This document shows positions 17,041 to 22,220 of a stretch of 64,000 bases of DNA, one piece after another. Each line of letters begins with the position of its first letter. The stretch's first letter is position 1. Source of the DNA: Candidatus Lindowbacteria bacterium RIFCSPLOWO2_12_FULL_62_27 (GTDB lineage: Bacteria; Lindowbacteria; 2-12-FULL-62-27); assembly GCA_001784175.1 (NCBI GenBank), contig MFPR01000030.1, forward strand, positions 1-64,000. The letters are read 5' to 3'. Below the pieces are notes generated by a model that searched no databases, was not told where the DNA came from, and was given only the letters and a program-made list of their open reading frames with translations. Both the position numbers and the translations under genes were made by a program.

Positions 17041-17425
17041 GATTCCTCTGCTCTCACAGATCATTACGGTCTGTGACATATTTGACGCGCTGATTTCTGT
17101 AAGATCCTATAAGCCCGGACTACCGACTGACCGGGCTTTTGAAATATTGTACCAGGGAGCTGAAAAAGGCGAAGTAAACATCCAGGTCGTCAATGTTCTC
17201 AAAAGCATCCATGAGCAAGTCGACAGGCGGAATGTCATTCCCCCATCCACCGAAAAACCCCAACCCAGGACGCGGCCGGTGTCCTTTCGATTGGCTACCG
17301 ACGTTTATGAAAAAATGGCCAAACTGGCCGAGGCGAGCAATCTTTCGCCGGGTTCTATGGCCCGGCAGATCGTTGTGAACCACGTAATTGGGGACTCGGC
17401 CCATGCGTAACGTTGTCACAAATAC

Positions 17426-17872
17426 GTGGCGGGGCCCGTATTATTTTACAGGGACCAGTATCTCCCGGATGTCGGCCTGAAGCGGATGGCACAAATGCGC
17501 GAGTTGGCCGATTTGATAGAGCATCCGGAGGAGGTAAGCGCAATATCTCAGCGGGAGGCGCAAGAGATGTTGATTAAGATCAGCCGGCTGCAGACAGCCC
17601 TTCTCATTCGCGCAGTGGTGCCGGCGGTTGAAAATTGCAGCGATGAGAAACTGCCGGATCGGGACAGGCTTCTCACCCCGGAGGAGACGGGGAAGCGGCT
17701 GGGCAGGAGCGTCCGCTGGATATATCGGAATGCAAAAAATCTGCCGTTCGCCGTCAAGCTTTCCCGAAAATGCCTCCGATTTAGTGAGGCAAGACTGACG
17801 AAGTGGATCGACCAGAAATTGGCCATGAACAGATGTTCTCCATCGGATAAAGACAGGAGGCGGACTCCGTGA
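17426..17872 (+). CDS. Excisionase-like helix-turn-helix protein
   Basis: 148 aa. The C-terminal half holds a MerR/HTH_17-type excisionase domain (LLTPEETGKRLGRSVRWIYR, then FAVKLSRKCLRFSEARLTKW), preceded by an about 75-residue helical region. GTG start at 17426. The stop overlaps the GTG of the integrase gene by 4 nt (GTGA), so the two are translationally coupled, the usual layout for recombination directionality factors. Confidence 0.7.
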   Translation: MAGPVLFYRDQYLPDVGLKRMAQMRELADLIEHPEEVSAISQREAQEMLIKISRLQTALLIRAVVPAVENCSDEKLPDRDRLLTPEETGKRLGRSVRWIYRNAKNLPFAVKLSRKCLRFSEARLTKWIDQKLAMNRCSPSDKDRRRTP

Positions 17873-18999
17873 AAGAACGCGGATTGGGGAGTATATACAG
17901 ACCAAAATACAAAAACCCGGGCGGGGCATTGATCGAATCCGGCGTCTGGTGGATCAGGTACTCCTACAGGGGGACTGTGCACAGAGAATCGTCAAAGTCC
18001 CGCAGCAAGGCTGACGCAGTCCGGCTGTTGAAGAAACGGCAGGGGGATATGGCAGCGGGCCGAGCGGGTGGCCCAGACATAGAAAAGACAACCTTTGATG
18101 ATCTGGCCAAATTGATCCTGACGGATTACGAGGTGAATGGCCGCCCGTCGATCAAACGACTTAGCTTCTCCATCAGCCAACTGCGGAATATTTTTGGCGA
18201 TTATAACGCGATGGATATAACGCATGACAGGATTCTTTCCTATATTAAATTGCGGAAAGATGCAGGGGCGGAAAACGCCACCATCAATCGGGAATTGGCC
18301 GCGCTCAAGCGAATGTTCAATCTGGGCAAACGCGCGCTCAAAGTTGGGCAACCTCCGTACATCCCGATGCTTAAAGAGGACAATGTCCGGAAAGGATTCT
18401 TTGAGTATCCTGAATATCAGGCTTTTCTCGATCATCTGCCAACATATCTTCAGCCCGTCATGGAGACGGCATACATCACGGGTTGGAGGATAAAATCAGA
18501 AATTTTGACGCGTCTGAAAATACACCTTGATATGTCGGAGGGCTGGCTCAGACTAGACACGGGTGAAACCAAGAACGGCGAGGGCCGTCAGTTTCCTCTT
18601 ATTCCCGAGTTGAGGAGGGTCATGGAGGACCAGTTGGCACGGACAAGGGAATTGGAAAGAAATACCGGGCGCATCATACCGTGGTTATTTCATCGTGATG
18701 GGCAGCCCATCAAGGATTTTCGATATGTCTGGGACAAGGCCAAGGAACTGGCCGCCGTTCCGGATCGGATTCCCCATGACTTCCGCAGAACGGCCGTCAG
18801 GAACCTCGAGCGCGCTGGAGTCCCAAGATCCGTTGCCATGAAACTTGTCGGACACAAAACAGAGTCCATGTACCGAAGATACGCCATCGTCGAAGAAAGC
18901 GACATGAAAGAGGCGGCGGAGAAACTTGCCGCATTGCAGAAGGCCCGTCGATTCATGACCATGAAAGTAGTTCCTCTCCGCCCCGCAGCCAACGAATAA
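17869..18999 (+). CDS. int: Tyrosine recombinase (phage-type integrase)
   Basis: 376 aa. It has an N-terminal Arm-type region (ERGLGSIYRPKYK), a core-binding SAM-like domain (about residues 70-165) and a catalytic domain with Arg in TGWRIKSEIL, HDFRRTAVRNL (His and second Arg), VGHKTESMY (His) and the Tyr nucleophile in MYRRYAIVEE. All catalytic residues are present, so it should be active. GTG start coupled to the upstream excisionase gene. The tRNA-Leu half-gene 90 nt downstream on the opposite strand marks the integration end. Confidence 0.92.
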   Translation: MKERGLGSIYRPKYKNPGGALIESGVWWIRYSYRGTVHRESSKSRSKADAVRLLKKRQGDMAAGRAGGPDIEKTTFDDLAKLILTDYEVNGRPSIKRLSFSISQLRNIFGDYNAMDITHDRILSYIKLRKDAGAENATINRELAALKRMFNLGKRALKVGQPPYIPMLKEDNVRKGFFEYPEYQAFLDHLPTYLQPVMETAYITGWRIKSEILTRLKIHLDMSEGWLRLDTGETKNGEGRQFPLIPELRRVMEDQLARTRELERNTGRIIPWLFHRDGQPIKDFRYVWDKAKELAAVPDRIPHDFRRTAVRNLERAGVPRSVAMKLVGHKTESMYRRYAIVEESDMKEAAEKLAALQKARRFMTMKVVPLRPAANE

Positions 19000-19087
19000 A
19001 GATGAACTGGCAAAGTTTTGGCAAAGTCAGGGGTATCTCGTGTGTGCAACTCGTTGAATATCAAATGAAGGGTTGTCAATCCGCCGA

Positions 19088-19128
19088 GGATTTTGAGTCC
19101 CGCGCGTCTGCCGTTCCGCCACTCCGGC
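19088..19128 (-). tRNA. 5' half of tRNA-Leu(CAA), partial; attachment-site scar
   Basis: On the minus strand from 19128 the sequence runs GCCGGAGTGGCGGAACGGCA, then GACGCGCGGGACTCAAAATCC. This is the acceptor strand, D arm and anticodon stem-loop (loop CTCAAAA, anticodon CAA) of a bacterial tRNA-Leu. After the 3' side of the anticodon stem the match stops: no variable arm, T arm (GGTTCGAATCC) or acceptor CTCCGGC follows. It ends toward the integrase gene, so recombination probably took place in the anticodon stem-loop. The partner 3' half is not in this window. Confidence 0.75.
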
Positions 19129-19143
19129 CTGAATCTGATAGAC

Positions 19144-19172
19144 AGGATACGCATGTCGGCCAGACATGTCAA
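19144..19172 (-). promoter_or_regulatory. Promoter of the tRNA-Leu half-gene
   Basis: Minus strand: TTGACA (19172-19167), 17-nt spacer, TATCCT (19149-19144), then 15 nt to the first tRNA base at 19128. Consensus elements and correct spacing show that the chromosomal promoter side is intact. Confidence 0.65.
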
Positions 19173-19204
19173 TCAAACCCAATTCCGGGCCGGCGGCAAG
19201 TGCA

Positions 19205-19259
19205 TTTGATTAAGTTAAAATACTCTAACTTGATTTACAGGCAAGAACTGAGTTAGGAT
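19205..19259 (+). promoter_or_regulatory. Palindromic operator and promoter of the FMN-binding/ApbE gene
   Basis: An inverted repeat AAGTTA-N8-TAACTT lies at 19212-19231. It touches a -35-like TTGATT (19230-19235), with an 18-nt spacer to TAGGAT (19254-19259). Only 6 nt separate the -10 from the ATG at 19266, predicting a leaderless mRNA. The right half-site (TCTAAC) also occurs in front of the DtxR-type regulator gene at 21510, so that regulator may bind both. Confidence 0.45.
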
Positions 19260-19265
19260 ACGGGC

Positions 19266-20765
19266 ATGATCGCACGATTTGAGCTTGTCCTCTGTCTTTG
19301 CCTGATGGGGACCATCGCCGGTGTATCCCATCCGGAGGCGTCGCAGGCGCAACCGCCGGGGCCACTTCTTGCGCGGATATATCCGGAAGCGTCCGCCATG
19401 CGGGAGAAGATCCTCTGGCTGGATGAGGGCGCTCAGGCGCAGGTCCGAGCGAAGGCGCGGGCGCCGTTTGACGAGCCTCACGTGTCCTACACCGAAATCG
19501 CCGGCGCGGGTGGCGTGGCCGGGTACGCCTTTGTCGACGACGTCAAGGGACTGCACGAGATGATCACGTATCTGGCGGCTCTGAACTCCGACGGGACCGT
19601 ACGGGCGGTTGAGATTCTGGCGTACCGGGAGGCCTATGGGTTCGAAATCAAGCACGAGCGGTTCCGGCGTCAGTTTGTGGGCAAGCGGCTCGAGGATCCG
19701 ATCCGTGTCGGAGCCGACATCCGCAACATTGCCGGCGCGACGATTTCGACGAACGCGATTTCCACGGGTGTGCGGAAGATTCTTGCGTTGTATGAGGTGG
19801 GGATCAAAGGGATGGTGACGCAGGGCGACAACCGAAATCTGCCACCCTCACCCCGACCCTCTCCCGCCAGAGGCGGGAGAGGGGGGTTACAGGACGGATA
19901 TCTTGAACACGATTCCGGCGCGTCCATCCGTCGATCGAGACCCGTGTGGGGGACGACCCTGACGGTCGAAGCAGCCGACACCGACAGGGGTCGGGACGTT
20001 CTCGAAGCGGCCTTCCGGGATGTCGAATCGCTGACGCCCGTCTTCAGCCGGTATGACACCGCGAGCGAAATTACCCGGCTGAACGCCCGGCCGGGCGAAT
20101 GGCACGATCCCTCTGTGGATTTTGCTGCGCTGTTCGATCTGTCTATGAGCGCGGCGCGCGAAACGAAAGGCTGGTTCGATCCGACCAAGCGCCGGGAGGG
20201 CCTGTCGCATGTGCATTTGGACGGAGGCGCGTCCGGGCGGCCCGCGCGAATGAGACTCGATACAGGAACCGCGCTTGATTTCGACGGCATAGCCAAGGGA
20301 TACGCGGTGGACCGAGTCATCCGGATTCTTCGATCGGCGGGGATTTCAAGCGGTCTCGTGAATTTCGGCGAGAGCAGCATCGCGGCGATCGGGTCGCCCG
20401 CGGGCGCCGGGCGCTGGCAGATTTCCGTGCGCGATCCGCGCCGCCCGAAGTCCGTGGCGACGCAGCCGCTCCTGCGGCTCGCGATCCGCGACGCGGTCGT
20501 GTCCGTGTCGGGCGCTTACGAACGCGGACCTCACATCATCGATCCCTTTACAGGAAAACCGCCTCCGGACAGCCTGCTGGCCGTCGTCGTGGGGCCGTTG
20601 GCGGCGTGGGATGGCGCCCGATCGGACGCGTGGTCGACGGCGCTTTTTGCCTGCGGCCCAAAACTTCTCGCCGACGCCGGCGCGGCCGGGTTTGAGGCCC
20701 TGTGGCTGGGTCCGGCCGGGCCGGTCCGAACGAAGGGATTTTCGGCGTACGAGGAAGGGCCATGA
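19266..20765 (+). CDS. Exported FMN-binding domain fused to ApbE FMN transferase
   Basis: 499 aa. Signal peptide (residues about 1-28). The FMN-binding (RnfG/NqrC-type) domain at about 70-180 carries the flavinylation motif NIAGATISTNAIS; Thr159 is the expected acceptor. An insert follows (PPSPRPSPARGGRG, about 193-206) encoded by a palindromic DNA repeat. The ApbE domain at about 225-495 shows WGTTLTVEA, SRYDTASEITRLN, IAKGYAVDRVIRIL, SGAYERGPHIIDPFTGKPP and DAWSTALFACG. ApbE moves FMN from FAD to the Thr of the target domain in the periplasm, so this chain carries both enzyme and substrate. It is first in a row with a His-rich membrane protein, a DtxR-type regulator and FeoAB, which points to a periplasmic or extracytosolic ferric-reductase role; that link is inference. 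Confidence 0.88.
   Translation: MIARFELVLCLCLMGTIAGVSHPEASQAQPPGPLLARIYPEASAMREKILWLDEGAQAQVRAKARAPFDEPHVSYTEIAGAGGVAGYAFVDDVKGLHEMITYLAALNSDGTVRAVEILAYREAYGFEIKHERFRRQFVGKRLEDPIRVGADIRNIAGATISTNAISTGVRKILALYEVGIKGMVTQGDNRNLPPSPRPSPARGGRGGLQDGYLEHDSGASIRRSRPVWGTTLTVEAADTDRGRDVLEAAFRDVESLTPVFSRYDTASEITRLNARPGEWHDPSVDFAALFDLSMSAARETKGWFDPTKRREGLSHVHLDGGASGRPARMRLDTGTALDFDGIAKGYAVDRVIRILRSAGISSGLVNFGESSIAAIGSPAGAGRWQISVRDPRRPKSVATQPLLRLAIRDAVVSVSGAYERGPHIIDPFTGKPPPDSLLAVVVGPLAAWDGARSDAWSTALFACGPKLLADAGAAGFEALWLGPAGPVRTKGFSAYEEGP
19857..19883. repeat. REP-like palindrome inside the FMN-ApbE coding sequence
   Basis: ccctctcccgcc-aga-ggcgggagaggg: a perfect 12-bp stem. With its left context (ccctcaccccgaccctctcc) it matches a palindromic repeat common between genes in many bacteria. 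Here it is in frame and forms the linker between the two domains. Confidence 0.8.
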
Positions 20766-20775
20766 TTTCCGAAAT

Positions 20776-20890
20776 TTGCTTTTGTGGCTATAGGTGCGAT
20801 AAAATATACATGGAAAAGCCCTCTTTGCCGGTAAGGTCGAAAGCCTTACCAACGGCTCCGGTCCTGCTTCAGACCGGAGCCGTCTTTGTC
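20776..20890 (+). promoter_or_regulatory. Promoter and two-hairpin structured leader
   Basis: In the 133-nt gap after the ApbE fusion there is a promoter (TTGCTT 20776-20781, 18-nt spacer, TAAAAT 20800-20805; TTGTGG-17-TATACA is an alternative). A first hairpin GGTAAGG-tcgaaag-CCTTACC (20830-20850) follows. The second is a 10-bp-stem hairpin CGGCTCCGGT / ACCGGAGCCG (20853-20882) followed by the T-rich TCTTTGTCT, like a terminator. The ATG of the next gene is at 20899. The layout fits an attenuating leader or riboswitch expression platform; I do not recognise a known riboswitch consensus. Confidence 0.5.
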
Positions 20891-20898
20891 TACGGCTC

Positions 20899-21456
20899 AT
20901 GACCCAGTATTACGCGCTTCCGAAGTTTTCTCTGAACCGCTCGCGTCCGTCGATCAAGGTTCTCATCACGCTGTTTTTGATCGGGACGCTTCTGGCGACG
21001 TGGCTATCGGTGTACACGCTGCACCACCGGACGGGCCTGACTGTGCGAGGCGTGGTGCAGTATTATCTCGGAAACGAAGGCGTGGTCGGCGCAGCGGAGA
21101 TTTTATTTCCAAAATCAAGCGGCGAGATGCTCGAATTTTTTCACATCCATGCCTTCACGCTGCTTCTTCTCATGTTCATCCTCTGCCATTTCGTCGCGCT
21201 GACGACGGTGAGCGAGGCGCGCAAGATCATGAATTTCACGCTGACGTTTCTGTCGTGGCTCGGCATGATGGTCTTCCCCTGGGGCGTGCGGTTCGGCGCG
21301 TCGCCGTCGCGGTGGGCGGGCGCCGCTCTCTGCAGCGGATTTGTGTTTCTGGCGGTCACCGCCGTCGGGTCCGCGGCCGTTCTTTGGGAAGTATGGATAT
21401 CGCCGCTTGGGGACGCGAAGGCGCTCGGCGATCCGGAAGACGGCCCGGACCTGTGA
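20899..21456 (+). CDS. Four-helix, His-rich membrane protein (possible b-type cytochrome)
   Basis: 185 aa with four predicted membrane helices at about 19-41, 82-101, 111-129 and 138-163. The histidines are grouped at membrane edges: His42/His43 at the end of helix 1, His82/His84 at the start of helix 2 and His97 near its other end. His84 and His97 are 13 residues apart in one helix, the spacing used for two-heme ligation in cytochromes b. I recognise no named family. Between an exported flavoprotein and a ferrous-iron importer, a transmembrane electron conduit is the simplest guess. Its own promoter and structured leader suggest separate regulation. Confidence 0.65.
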   Translation: MTQYYALPKFSLNRSRPSIKVLITLFLIGTLLATWLSVYTLHHRTGLTVRGVVQYYLGNEGVVGAAEILFPKSSGEMLEFFHIHAFTLLLLMFILCHFVALTTVSEARKIMNFTLTFLSWLGMMVFPWGVRFGASPSRWAGAALCSGFVFLAVTAVGSAAVLWEVWISPLGDAKALGDPEDGPDL

Positions 21457-21470
21457 AACAACCGGGCGAC

Positions 21471-21509
21471 TTTACTTTGGACACCCAAACTTAGTAAACT
21501 ATGTCTAAC
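21471..21509 (+). promoter_or_regulatory. Promoter/operator of the DtxR-type regulator gene
   Basis: TTTACT (21471-21476), 18-nt spacer, TAAACT (21495-21500), placing the start of transcription near the ATG at 21510. TTAG-N10-CTAA (21491-21508) overlaps the -10 and shares the TCTAAC half-site found before the gene at 19266; it could be an autoregulatory site. A second reading is TTGGAC-17-TATGTC. Confidence 0.4.
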
Positions 21510-21974
21510 ATGAGGAACACAGGCCCGAGGAGCAAGTTAACCGAGAGCATGGAGATGTATCTGAAGACAATCCTGCAGATTCAGCGGCACCGGCAGGTGG
21601 CGCGGGTGCGGGACATTGCCGAGGCGCTGGACGTTTCGATGTCGAGCGTCACGGCCGGCCTGAAGGGGTTGGCCTCCAAGTCGCTCATTCATCATGACCG
21701 ATACGAATATGTGCAGTTGACGGAGGAAGGGAAGAAGCGAGCGGAGGATTTGCTGTACAAGTGCGAAGTGATGGGCAAGTTTTTCTCCCAGTGTCTGGGC
21801 GTGGAGGAGGGGATTGCCAAGTCCGACGCGTGTTTGATGGAGCATGTGGTGAGTGGCGAGACCATCGACCGGATGATCCGATTTATGGAGTACGTCGAAT
21901 CGGACGCGCAAAAGGGCAAGAGGCTGATCGACGGATTCCAGACGTTCGCACGCCGGAACCGCCGTAGCCGGTAG
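21510..21974 (+). CDS. DtxR/MntR-family metal-dependent repressor
   Basis: 154 aa. N-terminal winged helix (SMEMYLKTILQIQ, VARVRDIAEALDVSMSSVTA, SLIHHDRYEYVQLTEEGKKR) followed by the metal-binding/dimerisation domain (FFSQCLGVEEGIAKSDACLM, EHVVSGETIDRM). The Glu, Cys and His ligands of the DtxR/MntR type are present (DACLMEHVVS). There is no C-terminal SH3 domain, as in MntR. The ATG at 21510 is preferred to the one at 21501 because the -10 box would otherwise abut the start. It lies 18 nt before feoA and should repress the locus when iron or manganese is ample. Confidence 0.82.
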   Translation: MRNTGPRSKLTESMEMYLKTILQIQRHRQVARVRDIAEALDVSMSSVTAGLKGLASKSLIHHDRYEYVQLTEEGKKRAEDLLYKCEVMGKFFSQCLGVEEGIAKSDACLMEHVVSGETIDRMIRFMEYVESDAQKGKRLIDGFQTFARRNRRSR

Positions 21975-21992
21975 CGGGCGAAGGACGGGGAT

Positions 21993-22220
21993 ATGACCGT
22001 GTTGGATCTGCCCAGGAACCGCTGGGCCCGGGTCGAGGCAGTGGAGGGTGACGACGCGATCCGGACGCGGCTTTTGGAGATGGGCTTCACGCCCGGCGAA
22101 TGCATCCGGCTGGTCGCCGCGTCGCCCTTTCACAATCCCATCGCCGTCAACCTCCGCGGCACCGTGTTCGCGCTGCGGGACTACGAAGCTTCCTGTCTAA
22201 AAGTATGTCTGATGGATTGA
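21993..22220 (+). CDS. feoA: Ferrous iron transport protein A
   Basis: 75 aa, the normal size. SH3-like FeoA fold: ARVEAVEGDDAIRTRLLEMG, FTPGECIRLV and NLRGTVFALRDYEASCL with the closing Leu-Lys-Val strand. It supports the FeoB permease in ferrous-iron uptake. The end overlaps the FeoB start by 16 nt, indicating coupled translation. Confidence 0.88.
   Translation: MTVLDLPRNRWARVEAVEGDDAIRTRLLEMGFTPGECIRLVAASPFHNPIAVNLRGTVFALRDYEASCLKVCLMD

Larger units (their letters stand above)
14957..17410 (+). pseudogene. HTH / HD-GYP / ribbon-helix-helix fusion, split by an IS256-family element
   Basis: Two pieces, 14957-15653 and 17049-17410, join in frame once the IS and one copy of the 8-bp target duplication are removed (GQIP then LLSQIITVCDIFDALISVRS), giving about 352 aa. 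An N-terminal HTH-like region (YRQMAERLGLKG, WESGKVEISRRYREKIA) is followed by an HD-GYP domain with FHDIGK and MHHELLNGMGYPKG intact. After the split comes CDIFDALISVRSYKP, and last a ribbon-helix-helix segment (TRPVSFRLATDVYEKMAKLA, LSPGSMARQIVVNH). HD-GYP proteins hydrolyse c-di-GMP or related dinucleotides; a DNA-binding fusion on both sides is unusual. It sits directly before xis and int. The truncated 5' piece now ends after a few IS-encoded residues, so it is probably inactive. Confidence 0.8.

Noticed and set aside
16736-17410. Single gene running from inside the IS into the HD-GYP end
   Set aside because: The first about 100 codons are IS sequence read in an arbitrary frame; only the part from 17049 belongs to the interrupted gene.
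19018-19087. Complete tRNA-Leu continuing left of the anticodon
   Set aside because: The following bases do not supply a variable arm, T arm or CTCCGGC acceptor strand; the match ends right after the anticodon stem-loop.
20806-20890. GEMM (c-di-GMP/cGAMP) riboswitch
   Set aside because: It has a GAAA-containing loop followed by a GC hairpin, but lacks the conserved GACGCAAAGCC core and A-rich junction, so no class was assigned.
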